Below are positions 1-7,938 of a DNA stretch of 35,270 bases, in pieces. Positions within the stretch are counted from its first letter, which is position 1. Every line of letters starts with the position of its first letter. Made by a program: the position numbers and the translations under genes. The DNA lies in assembly GCA_905193585.1 (NCBI GenBank), contig CAJJPG010000006.1:1-35270 (forward strand), given 5' to 3'. Under the pieces are notes generated by a model. That model did not search any database. It had not been told where the DNA came from and was given only the letters and a program-made list of their open reading frames with translations. Source of the stretch: an uncultured Oscillospiraceae bacterium (lineage in GTDB: Bacteria > Bacillota > Clostridia > Oscillospirales > Acutalibacteraceae).

Positions 1-1
1 G

Positions 2-124
2 CTCGGAATGAAAGTATTTCTGCTTACCGATTGCCTGATTAATAAAGAAAACAAGGATATTTCGGTTTATCCCCGCGGCGGCTTTTCGGAGCTTATTCGA
101 TTTGTTGACGGTATTAACTTATAA
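2..124 (+). CDS. C-terminal end of a probable HAD-family hydrolase (partial)
   Basis: The window opens inside a reading frame whose last 40 codons are visible and which stops with TAA. The tail reads GMKVFLLTDCLIN, then a YPRGGF segment and a final helix. This resembles the end of clostridial HAD-superfamily phosphatases, where a 'GM(K)xFLLTDCLIN' strand closes the Rossmann-like core. The catalytic aspartates lie outside the window, so substrate and even family are uncertain. A strong terminator follows 21 bases after the stop, so this gene ends its own transcript and is not part of the mgl operon. Confidence 0.5.
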   Translation, partial: LGMKVFLLTDCLINKENKDISVYPRGGFSELIRFVDGINL

Positions 125-145
125 TTGTGATTAAATGTAAAAAAC

Positions 146-189
146 GACCCCCGCCGCTGTCGGTTTCAGGCAGCGGCGGGGGTCATTTT
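146..189 (+). terminator. Rho-independent terminator after the partial gene
   Basis: A perfect 14-bp GC-rich stem (146-159 with 171-184) has an 11-base loop and is followed by ATTTTTAT. It separates the upstream gene from the mgl operon. The sequence upstream of the stem is A-rich, so it may also work in the reverse direction. Confidence 0.9.
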
Positions 190-251
190 TATGTGAAATA
201 TAAAATACAATTAAAAAAATACACTATTGAATAATTTTTTATACATTTTCG

Positions 252-293
252 ATAGAAAAATCTATTTTAAAAAATAGCCCTCCGAAATATAAT
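252..293 (+). promoter_or_regulatory. mglB promoter with an AT-rich palindrome over a weak -35
   Basis: A perfect TATAAT lies at 288-293. At 17 bases upstream there is only a poor -35 match (TTTTAA, 265-270). The -35 area is covered by two overlapping inverted repeats: ATAGA-AAAA-TCTAT (252-265) and CTATTTTA/AAAAATAG (262-277). A good -10 with a poor -35 and a palindrome next to it is the usual shape of a promoter needing an activator. The AraC-type response regulator encoded at 4618 is the natural candidate. Transcription would begin near 300, giving a leader of about 40 bases with a GGAGG ribosome binding site at 330-334. The promoter is seen directly; the operator role is inferred. Confidence 0.6.
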
Positions 294-341
294 AATACTC
301 GACGACAGGAAAGTCGAATAAAGAAACGGAGGCAACTCAAA

Positions 342-1409
342 ATGAAAAAAATATTAGCAGTAATTCTTACTTTGGCGTTTGCTTTAGGTCTTACCGCTTG
401 CGGTTCGGGCGACGGCGGTTCATCCGACGGCGAGGTTTCGGTTTTCTACTACACCTACAGCGACGCCTACATTTCAAGCGTTCGTTCGGCAATGGATAAG
501 TTCTTGAAGGACGCAGGGCTGAAATTCCAGAATTACGACGCAAACGGCAACCAGACAACCCAGACCGAGCAGGTAACCACCGCTCTTGCGAAAGGCTCAA
601 AGCTCCTTGTAGTTAATGTTGTTGACACCGGCTCAAACGACGCCGCGCAGAACATTATCGACCAGGCAAAAGCGAAAAATGTTCCGGTAATCTTCTTCAA
701 CCGTTCTGTTCAGGAATCGGTTGTAACCAGCTATGACAAGTGCGTATTCGTAGGAACCGATTACGAAATGGCAGGTCATATGCAGGGCGAAATGATAGGC
801 AAGTATCTTGTTGATAATTACAATAAGCTTGACCTTAACGGCGACGGAAAGATAAGCTACGTAATGTTCAAGGGTCAGGAAGGCAACATGGAGGCTATCG
901 CCCGCACACAGTACGGCGTTGAGGACGCTAACAAGGTGCTCAAAGCTGCAGGCAAACCCGAGCTTGAATTCTATGACGCTTCAAATAAGAACAAATACCT
1001 TGTAGACCAGAACGGTCAGTGGTCATCTGCTGCCGCTACCGATTATATGAGTACAATTTTAGCGCAGTACAGCGAGAGCAACAAGAATATGGTTGAACTT
1101 GTAATCGCAAACAACGACGATATGGCGCTCGGAGCAATTTCATCCTTGCAGACCGCAGGTTACAATAAAGAGGGTGCAAAGGCTATTCCGGTATTCGGTG
1201 TTGACGCGACCGACGCCGCTAAATCCGCTATTAAGAGCGGCGCTATGGTAAGTACCATTAAGCAGGACGCCGACGGTATGGCAAAGGCTATTACTTCTAT
1301 CGCGCAGAACTTCTTAGGCGATAAGGAAGCCCTTGACGGACTTGACAGTGAAAACCTTGTAGGCAAGTGGAGAGTAAATATCCCCTACGCTACCTACACC
1401 GGCGAATAA
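342..1409 (+). CDS. mglB: Galactose/methyl-galactoside-type ABC transporter substrate-binding lipoprotein
   Basis: This is an extracellular sugar-binding protein of the periplasmic-binding-protein type 1 (ribose/galactose) family, 355 residues. It starts with a lipoprotein signal peptide whose lipobox LTAC puts the lipidated cysteine at residue 20. A calcium-binding loop, DLNGDGKIS, spans residues 164-172 and matches the loop typical of E. coli galactose-binding protein MglB. That loop separates MglB from ribose- or xylose-binding relatives and is the main reason for the name. The gene heads the operon mglB-mglA-mglC behind the promoter at 252-293. The start has an upstream GGAGG. Related sugars such as glucose may also be bound; the exact ligand is inferred from family only. 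Confidence 0.9.
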   Translation: MKKILAVILTLAFALGLTACGSGDGGSSDGEVSVFYYTYSDAYISSVRSAMDKFLKDAGLKFQNYDANGNQTTQTEQVTTALAKGSKLLVVNVVDTGSNDAAQNIIDQAKAKNVPVIFFNRSVQESVVTSYDKCVFVGTDYEMAGHMQGEMIGKYLVDNYNKLDLNGDGKISYVMFKGQEGNMEAIARTQYGVEDANKVLKAAGKPELEFYDASNKNKYLVDQNGQWSSAAATDYMSTILAQYSESNKNMVELVIANNDDMALGAISSLQTAGYNKEGAKAIPVFGVDATDAAKSAIKSGAMVSTIKQDADGMAKAITSIAQNFLGDKEALDGLDSENLVGKWRVNIPYATYTGE

Positions 1410-1419
1410 TATATAACTT

Positions 1420-1450
1420 TCACAGCAGCCGGAATAACCGGCTGCTGTGA
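1420..1450 (+). other. Intercistronic hairpin between mglB and mglA
   Basis: A perfect 13-bp stem (1420-1432 with 1438-1450) with a 5-base AATAA loop lies in the 69-base gap between the two genes. No run of T follows it, so it is unlikely to be an efficient terminator. In ABC operons such hairpins commonly protect the 3' end of the binding-protein message, so that the binding protein is made in excess over the membrane parts. That role is inferred here. Confidence 0.8.
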
Positions 1451-1478
1451 GCCAAAGAAAAACGGGGGAGAAAGGCTT

Positions 1479-3020
1479 ATGAACGAGCAGAGAAACGTTA
1501 CAAACAATACCACGGTAAGCGAAAAGCCTGTTCTGCTTAGAATGGAAAACATTGAAAAGGCTTTTCCGGGCGTGAAGGCGCTTGATAAGGTAAATCTTAC
1601 CGTAAAGGCGGGCACCGTGCACGCGCTTATGGGCGAAAACGGCGCCGGCAAATCAACACTTATGAAATGTCTCTTCGGGGTATATAACAAGGACTCGGGA
1701 AACATATATTTGGACGGCAAGGAAATAAACTTTAAAAACTCCAAGGAAGCGCTTGAAAACGGGGTTGCAATGGTGCACCAGGAGCTGAACCAGGCGCTCA
1801 AGCGCAACGTTATGGATAATATGTGGCTGGGGCGTTTCCCCACGGTTGCAAAGGGCGTGCCCATAACCAGCGAAAAGAAAATGTACGCCGCCACGAAAGA
1901 AATTTTTGAAAAATTAGAGGTCAATGTTGACCCCAAAACCGTTATGAGCACAATGCCGGTATCGCAGCGCCAAATGGTGGAAATTGCGAAAGCGGTATCA
2001 TATAACGCAAAGGTGATAGTATTTGACGAACCCACCTCATCGCTGACAGAGGAGGAGGTTGAGCACCTTTTTAAAATTATAAATATGCTTCGCAGTCAGG
2101 GCTGCGGGATAATATATATTTCTCATAAAATGGCGGAAATTTTAAGAATTTCCGATGAGGTTACAATAATGCGCGACGGCAAATGGATAGCCACGCGCGA
2201 GGCAAAGGATTTAACCACCGACGAAATTATAAAACTTATGGTGGGCAGAGAATTAACAAACATTTACCCGCCAAAGACCAACGAGATAGGCGACGTTTTG
2301 TTTGAGGCGGATAACTTAAGCTCTGAATACGCAAGGCTGAATGACGTGAGCTTTAAGGCGCGAAAAGGTGAAATAATAGGCGTTGCGGGGCTTGACGGCT
2401 CGGGCAGAACCGAGCTGCTTGAAAATATTTTCGGCGTGGCAACAAGGCGCAGCGGCACCTTAAAGCTTAACGGCAGGGAAATTAAAAACCGCAACCCGGG
2501 CGACTCAATTAAAAACGGGTTTGCCCTGCTTACCGAAGAGCGCCGCGCAACGGGAATTTTCGGAATACTCAATATTCGCGAAAACGCGACCATTTCAAGC
2601 CTTGATAAATGCAAAAAAGGTCCGTTTTTAAGCAAGGCGAAACTTAAAGCAAACACCGATTGGTGCATAAACTCAATGCACGTTAAAACGCCCACGCAGG
2701 AGACCAAGATACGCTCGTTATCGGGCGGTAATCAGCAAAAGGTGATACTCGGGCGCTGGCTTTTAACAGAGCCTACGGTGCTGCTGCTCGATGAGCCTAC
2801 AAGAGGAATTGACGTAGGCGCGAAGTACGAAATTTATCAGCTTATAATCGACCTTGCCGCAAAGGGCAAAACGGTTATAATGGTGTCGTCCGAAATGCCC
2901 GAGCTGCTCGGCGTGTGCGACAGAATACTGGTAATGTCGGGCGGAAAATTAGCGGGCGAGGTAAACGCCGATACCGCCACTCAAGAGGATATAATGACTC
3001 TTGCGGCTAAATTTGCATAG
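1479..3020 (+). CDS. mglA: Galactose-type ABC transporter, double ATP-binding protein
   Basis: A 513-residue ATPase with two fused ABC domains, the standard length for MglA/RbsA-type sugar importers. The first domain has Walker A GENGAGKST (residues 52-60) and Walker B ending in D183-E184. The second has a degenerate Walker A, GLDGSGRTE (from residue 304), which is normal for this family, and an intact signature LSGGNQQK (from residue 414). The first-domain signature is altered (PVSQRQ), also usual for MglA/RbsA. The start follows GGGGGAG by a good distance. It powers sugar import with MglC, using MglB as receptor. The gap to mglC is 11 bases, so the two are co-translated. Confidence 0.93.
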   Translation: MNEQRNVTNNTTVSEKPVLLRMENIEKAFPGVKALDKVNLTVKAGTVHALMGENGAGKSTLMKCLFGVYNKDSGNIYLDGKEINFKNSKEALENGVAMVHQELNQALKRNVMDNMWLGRFPTVAKGVPITSEKKMYAATKEIFEKLEVNVDPKTVMSTMPVSQRQMVEIAKAVSYNAKVIVFDEPTSSLTEEEVEHLFKIINMLRSQGCGIIYISHKMAEILRISDEVTIMRDGKWIATREAKDLTTDEIIKLMVGRELTNIYPPKTNEIGDVLFEADNLSSEYARLNDVSFKARKGEIIGVAGLDGSGRTELLENIFGVATRRSGTLKLNGREIKNRNPGDSIKNGFALLTEERRATGIFGILNIRENATISSLDKCKKGPFLSKAKLKANTDWCINSMHVKTPTQETKIRSLSGGNQQKVILGRWLLTEPTVLLLDEPTRGIDVGAKYEIYQLIIDLAAKGKTVIMVSSEMPELLGVCDRILVMSGGKLAGEVNADTATQEDIMTLAAKFA

Positions 3021-3031
3021 GGGGAATTGAA

Positions 3032-4117
3032 ATGTCAACAGCTGCTATTAAAAGAAAAAACCGTTTTTCCGCATGGATTGACGATTTCAAAGCTAAATCG
3101 GGCGCGGACAAGCGCAGAGCAATTACGGATCTGCTTTTCAACAACGCAATGTATATAATTATCGCCGCGGCGGTAATATACATAGCAATAAGAGTGCCGG
3201 CTTTCCTAAAGCTGCCCTCAATAATCAATATAATTTCACTCACGGCTGCAAAGCTGCCCATAGCCCTCGGTATAGGCGGGGCGATAGTGCTTACGGGTAC
3301 AGATATTTCGGCGGGCCGCTGCGTGGGGCTTACCGCGTGTATTGCGGCGTCGCTTTTACAAATGACGGGCTACGCCAATAAAATATTCCCGAATTTAAAG
3401 GTTATGCCCCTGTGGGTGGTGCTGCTTGCGGTTATCGCCGTGGGCGCGGTTATAGGCCTTGTAAACGGCTTTTTTGTGGCTAAATTCAAGCTGCACCCGT
3501 TTATAGTAACCCTTTCTACCCAGCTTATTGTTTTCGGTCTTGTGCTTATGTATTTAATGCTCGGCGGAAACAACGGTCAGACCCTTTCGGGGCTTGACAC
3601 CTCTTACACCGATTTCGTTCGCGGCACGCTCTTTAAAATAGGCAATGTAGCCGTTCCGAAATATGTGCTTTATTCGGTGATTTTAACCGCCCTTATGTGG
3701 GTTATCTGGAACAAGACAAAGTTCGGTAAAAATATGTTCGCCGTAGGCTCAAACGAAGAAGCGGCAAACGTATCGGGCGTAAACGTGTTCTGGACAATAG
3801 TTTTGGTGTTCGTGCTCGCGGGCGCTATGTACGGTATAACAGGATTTATAGAGGGCGCGCGTATTGCATCCTGCTCTGCCAACACAGGTCTTAACTATGA
3901 ATCGGACGCTATCGCGGCGTGCGTTATCGGCGGCGTTTCGTTTGTAGGCGGCACAGGTAAAATAAGCGGTATAGTAATAGGCGTGTTCCTTTTACAGATA
4001 ATATTCGTAGGTCTTAACTTCCTCTCGGTAGACGCAAATATGCTCTACGTTATAAAGGGTCTTATAATCCTTGTGGCCTGCGCTATTGATATGCGTAAAT
4101 ACTTAGCGCGCAAATAA
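3032..4117 (+). CDS. mglC: Galactose-type ABC transporter permease
   Basis: A 361-residue integral membrane protein of the BPD_transp_2 family (MglC/RbsC type). It has a basic N-terminal tail and about ten hydrophobic segments, starting near residue 35. The segment around GNEEAANVSGVNV and the later GTGKISG correspond to the conserved cytoplasmic loops that contact the ATPase. It starts 11 bases after mglA behind GGGGGAATTGAA. The protein is slightly longer at the N-terminus than E. coli MglC. It forms the membrane channel of the importer encoded by this operon. Confidence 0.92.
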   Translation: MSTAAIKRKNRFSAWIDDFKAKSGADKRRAITDLLFNNAMYIIIAAAVIYIAIRVPAFLKLPSIINIISLTAAKLPIALGIGGAIVLTGTDISAGRCVGLTACIAASLLQMTGYANKIFPNLKVMPLWVVLLAVIAVGAVIGLVNGFFVAKFKLHPFIVTLSTQLIVFGLVLMYLMLGGNNGQTLSGLDTSYTDFVRGTLFKIGNVAVPKYVLYSVILTALMWVIWNKTKFGKNMFAVGSNEEAANVSGVNVFWTIVLVFVLAGAMYGITGFIEGARIASCSANTGLNYESDAIAACVIGGVSFVGGTGKISGIVIGVFLLQIIFVGLNFLSVDANMLYVIKGLIILVACAIDMRKYLARK

Positions 4118-4139
4118 AAATTAAACGGCGGTGAACGGT

Positions 4140-4484
4140 ATGGAAAACAAAACGGCAAATAAAAAGGGCGGACTTTACGCAAAGGTGAATATGTCGGTAA
4201 AATCCGCTAATATTATGGTGGGAGCGCTTGTGGTGGCACTTATAATAGTTTCGGTGTTTATTGTAAAGCATAACGGCTTTACCGTTAAGTTTGATACCGA
4301 CGGCGGCTCGTATGTAGCCCCCGTAAAGGCAATGTATTCCGAGACCGTATCACCCGCCGACCCGGTTAAAGAGGGCTACGAATTTACCGGCTGGTACACC
4401 GACCGCGACTGCACAAACGCATGGCTCGCGGAGGACGGAATTACCGGCAGTATGACGCTGTATGCCGGCTGGAGCGAAAAATAA
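4140..4484 (+). CDS. Small membrane-anchored protein with one InlB B-repeat
   Basis: A 114-residue protein at the end of the mgl operon, 22 bases after mglC. A GTG at 4131 is in frame, but it forms part of the ribosome binding site GGCGGTGA, so the ATG at 4140 is preferred. The layout is a basic cytoplasmic tail, one transmembrane helix (about residues 22-46, rich in V, A, I and L), then one extracellular Listeria-Bacteroides (InlB B) repeat. The repeat carries the hallmark pieces FDTDGGSYV, EGYEFTGWYTD and a closing TLYAGWS. Such repeats are normally found in tandem on large surface proteins. A single copy on a short anchor next to a sugar importer is unusual. Its function is unknown; it might help tether the binding protein or bind the cell wall. 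Confidence 0.8.
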   Translation: MENKTANKKGGLYAKVNMSVKSANIMVGALVVALIIVSVFIVKHNGFTVKFDTDGGSYVAPVKAMYSETVSPADPVKEGYEFTGWYTDRDCTNAWLAEDGITGSMTLYAGWSEK

Positions 4485-4508
4485 TTTATATGCCTCCCCC
4501 AAAGGCGC

Positions 4509-4546
4509 GGGGGAGACTGATTAAAAAAGGTCTCTCCCGTGTTTTT
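4509..4546 (+). terminator. Terminator of the mgl operon, with a competing upstream hairpin
   Basis: GGGGGAGAC (4509-4517) pairs with GTCTCTCCC (4530-4538), giving 9 pairs with one G-T wobble, followed by GTGTTTTT. The same 5' arm can instead pair with CTCCCCC at 4494-4500 (7 pairs, 8-base loop), which would break the terminator. The two folds exclude each other. Confidence 0.75.
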
Positions 4547-4559
4547 AAATTTGACTTAC

Positions 4560-4588
4560 TTGATTTTTACCTTCGTTTATATTATACT
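4560..4588 (+). promoter_or_regulatory. Promoter of the sensor operon
   Basis: TTGATT (4560-4565), a 17-base spacer and TATACT (4583-4588) make a good housekeeping-sigma promoter. Transcription would begin near 4595, giving a short leader with a GGGGG ribosome binding site before the ATG at 4618. It lies just after the mgl terminator, so the regulatory genes have their own transcript. Confidence 0.75.
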
Positions 4589-4617
4589 GAATACATAATA
4601 TAAGCGGGGGTATTTTA

Positions 4618-6207
4618 ATGAAATATACCGTTCTTGTGGTAGAGGATGAAAGAGACCAGCGCCGAGCGCTGATTGAAAGGGTTGACTGGGAGTCTGCAGG
4701 CTTTGAGGTGGCGGGCGAGGCTGAAAACGGCTTTGAAGCGCTTGAGCTTACCGAAACGCTGGAGCCCGACCTTATTATTACCGATATACGTATGCCCATG
4801 ATGACGGGGCTTGAGCTTGCGCGCCGCGTGCGTCAGCTGCGCCCTATGGTGCAGATAGTAATATTAAGCGGGTACGATAGCTTTGAATATGCCCGCACCG
4901 CTATTGAATACAACATAATAAGCTATTTACTTAAGCCTATTTCCCCCGCGGAGCTGACGGACGAGCTTAAAGAAATCCACCGCAAGATGGACGAAAAATT
5001 GGGCAGCGTTTTAACCGCCCCCGATACCGACCTTAAATTGCAGCTGCACCGCCTTTCGGTAAATGAATTTCTGCTGCCGCTAATGCTTGGCAGCAACGAG
5101 GAAAAACCCGATGAAGCGGCGCTTTTCAGCCGCGCAGCAGAGCTTGGAATAATTGACGAAACGGGAAACAACCTTTTCTGCGTACTGGTTTCAAAATTCA
5201 GCGATGAAAACCGAAAAAAGTGCACGAATGAAAAGCACGCCTCTTTTATTGACACGGTGCTTTCACGCTATATGCGCTCGGTAAGCTTTACGGTTTACGG
5301 CAGAGTGGTGACCCTTGCCGTAACGGACGGTAAAGAGGATATTTCATCGGTTATGGATATGCCGCTTAAGGAAATAGTGCAAACTGCGAAAAGGCTTTTA
5401 TCACAAAGGTGCACGGTGGGCGTAAGCCGCGGCTTTTCCGAGCTTTCAAGCTGCTCCGCCGCCTATTTTCAGGCGATAACCGCAAGGCGCTATACTTCCG
5501 ATGGCGCAGGCGAGGTGCGCTTTATAAACGACCAGGAGCGCGACGGCGAATTAGAGCTTGATAAAATTGAAAAATCCGCCGTTAAATTAGAGCAGCTTTT
5601 AAAGGTGGGCAATGAAAACGAGCTTGATGGCTTTATAAACAGCCTGTACGAAAGCAACACGCCCGAAAACGCCGACCTTTTGGTTATGCAGATAATTTCC
5701 ACGGTTTACAGAGTTACAAGCGCGGTTTCCGAGAAAGCGGAGCTTTTGGCGCTTTTTTCTTCAAACCCCATATTCGCGCGGCTTACCTCTTACAGCAGCG
5801 AAAACGTTATGAAAAACGATTTGATTGATTTTTGCGAAAAGGCAAAGACGATTATAGCCCGCTCGCAGCGCAGAGACAGCGAGGTGCTGTGCGATAAGGT
5901 AGTGCAGATAATAGACGACCGCTATTCGGACGAAACGCTCTCGCTTTCGGGCGTGAGTCGGGAGCTGGGCGTCAGCCCCAATTATTTGAGCGCGCTTATA
6001 AAGAAGACGAAAAAGGAAAATTTCGTAAACCTGCTTACCGAGCGGCGAATGAGGGCGGCTTACGATATGCTTGTGTGCACGGGAATGAAGGTGCTTGAAA
6101 TATCCGAAAAATGCGGGTACAGCGATCAGCACTATTTCAGCTATTGCTTTAAAAAATTCTACGGCGATACACCCAATAAGGTGCGGGTGGCGCATAGGGG
6201 TGAATAA
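4618..6207 (+). CDS. YesN-type response regulator (receiver plus AraC-type DNA-binding domain)
   Basis: A 529-residue cytoplasmic regulator. The N-terminal receiver domain (about 1-120) has the acidic pair E9-D10, the phosphoacceptor D56 in IITDIRMPMMTG, and the conserved K106 in LLKP. A middle region of about 300 residues has no clear motif, as in other YesN proteins. The C-terminal AraC/XylS domain (about 425-525) contains two helix-turn-helix units, with LSLSGVSRELGVSPNYLS in the first and ISEKCGYSDQHYFSYCFKK in the second. It is the partner of the kinase encoded next, whose ATG directly follows this gene's stop (TAAATG). Its likely target is the mglB promoter, inferred from position only. 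Confidence 0.92.
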   Translation: MKYTVLVVEDERDQRRALIERVDWESAGFEVAGEAENGFEALELTETLEPDLIITDIRMPMMTGLELARRVRQLRPMVQIVILSGYDSFEYARTAIEYNIISYLLKPISPAELTDELKEIHRKMDEKLGSVLTAPDTDLKLQLHRLSVNEFLLPLMLGSNEEKPDEAALFSRAAELGIIDETGNNLFCVLVSKFSDENRKKCTNEKHASFIDTVLSRYMRSVSFTVYGRVVTLAVTDGKEDISSVMDMPLKEIVQTAKRLLSQRCTVGVSRGFSELSSCSAAYFQAITARRYTSDGAGEVRFINDQERDGELELDKIEKSAVKLEQLLKVGNENELDGFINSLYESNTPENADLLVMQIISTVYRVTSAVSEKAELLALFSSNPIFARLTSYSSENVMKNDLIDFCEKAKTIIARSQRRDSEVLCDKVVQIIDDRYSDETLSLSGVSRELGVSPNYLSALIKKTKKENFVNLLTERRMRAAYDMLVCTGMKVLEISEKCGYSDQHYFSYCFKKFYGDTPNKVRVAHRGE

Positions 6208-7938
6208 ATGGAAAGGAAACGCAAAGCCCTCAGCCTTTGGCTTATCTCGGTGCTTTCGGTAGCCTTATCAGCCGCATTGGTAACGGCTGTGTGCACGGTA
6301 ATATTCGCCACGGTCTATAAGCGGGAGCTTACGCGTGACGCACAGCTTTCCGCCGAGCAATCGGTAGGTCAGGCAGCGGCGGCGGTAAACAATTACCTTG
6401 AGCTTATGAAGAAAAAGCTGACGGTGGTAAGCGATACCGTGAACGCCTGCAAGACCGCCGACGATATGGAAGAAAGAATTTCCGCCATAACAAAAATCGA
6501 AAGCGATATTTACGCGGTTACGCTTTATGATGAAAACGGGAAAATTATAAACTGCACAGGCAGCGGCGGCAAACTAAAGGCAGAGATTTATAGGGATTTA
6601 TCCTTTGATAGGGCGCTGTTTGATGCGTCAGGAGATTTTGCGCTTTCAGCCCCGCATGTTCAGACACTTTTTGAGGGCGAGAACCCGTGGGTAGTTACTC
6701 TTGCCCGCAAAACGGAAAATTCGGCGCTCGGCTGCGCTTATATTGCAATGGATATAAGCTTTTTTGAAATAGCGCAGTATATTGACGGCATAAGCATAGG
6801 CCGCCACGGCTACTGCTTTGTTACCGACAGCAGGGGCAACATTGTTTACCACCCACAGCAGCAATTGCTTTTTTCGGGGCTTAAAACCGAGAATACCTCG
6901 TTTTTAGCCGCATTATCCGACGGCGTTCATAAAGAGGGCAACGCGCTTTATATGCTTAGCACCACATCGGACGGCAGGTGGCGGGTCGCGGGTATCAGCT
7001 TTACCGATTCGCTGATGTCTGAGCGGCGCGGGCAGATAATTATAAGTGTTGCGCTTTCAGCCCTTTGCTGTGCAGCTATAGCGGGAATAACGCTGCTTAT
7101 ATATTTAAAGCTTGTAAACGCGCCCGTGCGGCGGCTTATGCGCGCAATGCACGATTTTGAAAAGGACGCGGCGAATTTCAATTTCAGCGGCGGCGATATT
7201 GCCGTGAGCGAAATTTCAGAGCTTTCCTACTCCTTCGGGCATATGTCCAAAAAAATCAAGGAGCTTATGGAGCAGATAAAAAAGGACGAAACCGCCCTGC
7301 GCCGCACCGAATTGCGCGCTTTGCAGGCGCAAATCAACCCGCATTTTCTTTATAACACGCTCGATTCAATACAGTGGATGTGCGAACAGGGCAAAACCGA
7401 GGGCGCGGCGGAAATGGTGCGTGCCTTGGCGCGGCTTTTCAGAATAAGCATAAGCAGGGGCAAGGAGCTTATTCCCATAAAGGATGAGCTTCGCCACGCC
7501 GAAAGCTACCTTATAATACAAAGTTTTCGTTACAGCGGCAGGTTTACCTACAGCTTTAACGTGGATAAATCGCTTGAGGATTGCTTTTGCAATAAAATTA
7601 CAATTCAGCCGCTTATTGAAAACGCGCTTTACCACGGCATTGCCGATATGGACGACGGCGAGATTAAAATAACCGTAAAACGCGCAGATGATGACCCCGA
7701 GGATATTTTAATAACCGTTGCCGATAACGGCGTGGGTATGACCGAGGAGCAGTGCACCGCAGTGCTTGCAAAGGAGCGCTCGGACTCGGTGGGAATAGGC
7801 GTTAAAAACGTAAACGACAGGCTTAGAATTTATTTCGGAGAAAAATACGGTATTTCCATTAAAAGCGAGCTTGATGAGGGAACGGAAGTTACCGTGAGAA
7901 TACCGGGAAACGCGGAGGACAGGCAAAATGAAATTTAA
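6208..7938 (+). CDS. YesM/LytS-type sensor histidine kinase
   Basis: A 576-residue membrane kinase. The first transmembrane helix lies near residues 11-36, then an extracellular sensor region (about 37-275, probably a double Cache fold), then a second helix near 275-300 and a HAMP linker. The His_kinase (YesM-type) motif LQAQINPHFLYNTLDSIQW puts the phosphorylated histidine at H379. The ATP-binding part has an N box ENALYHG (471-477), DNGVGM (506-511) and GIGVKNVNDR (from 529). It is coupled by stop-start contact to the response regulator before it, and overlaps the next gene by 11 bases. The arrangement implies that the kinase reads the state of the sugar-binding lipoprotein encoded next. 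Confidence 0.92.
   Translation: MERKRKALSLWLISVLSVALSAALVTAVCTVIFATVYKRELTRDAQLSAEQSVGQAAAAVNNYLELMKKKLTVVSDTVNACKTADDMEERISAITKIESDIYAVTLYDENGKIINCTGSGGKLKAEIYRDLSFDRALFDASGDFALSAPHVQTLFEGENPWVVTLARKTENSALGCAYIAMDISFFEIAQYIDGISIGRHGYCFVTDSRGNIVYHPQQQLLFSGLKTENTSFLAALSDGVHKEGNALYMLSTTSDGRWRVAGISFTDSLMSERRGQIIISVALSALCCAAIAGITLLIYLKLVNAPVRRLMRAMHDFEKDAANFNFSGGDIAVSEISELSYSFGHMSKKIKELMEQIKKDETALRRTELRALQAQINPHFLYNTLDSIQWMCEQGKTEGAAEMVRALARLFRISISRGKELIPIKDELRHAESYLIIQSFRYSGRFTYSFNVDKSLEDCFCNKITIQPLIENALYHGIADMDDGEIKITVKRADDDPEDILITVADNGVGMTEEQCTAVLAKERSDSVGIGVKNVNDRLRIYFGEKYGISIKSELDEGTEVTVRIPGNAEDRQNEI

Noticed and set aside
124..341. A riboswitch before mglB
   Set aside because: After the first gene's terminator the leader from the predicted start is only about 40 bases and has just a 4-5 bp hairpin; no known riboswitch fits.
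1420..1450. A terminator between mglB and mglA
   Set aside because: The stem is strong, but no T run follows, and mglA depends on reading through. A message-protecting hairpin is more likely.
1394..2035. A 213-codon frame opposite mglA
   Set aside because: It mirrors the codon pattern of the strong mglA gene, has no ribosome binding site or family match, and overlaps fully.
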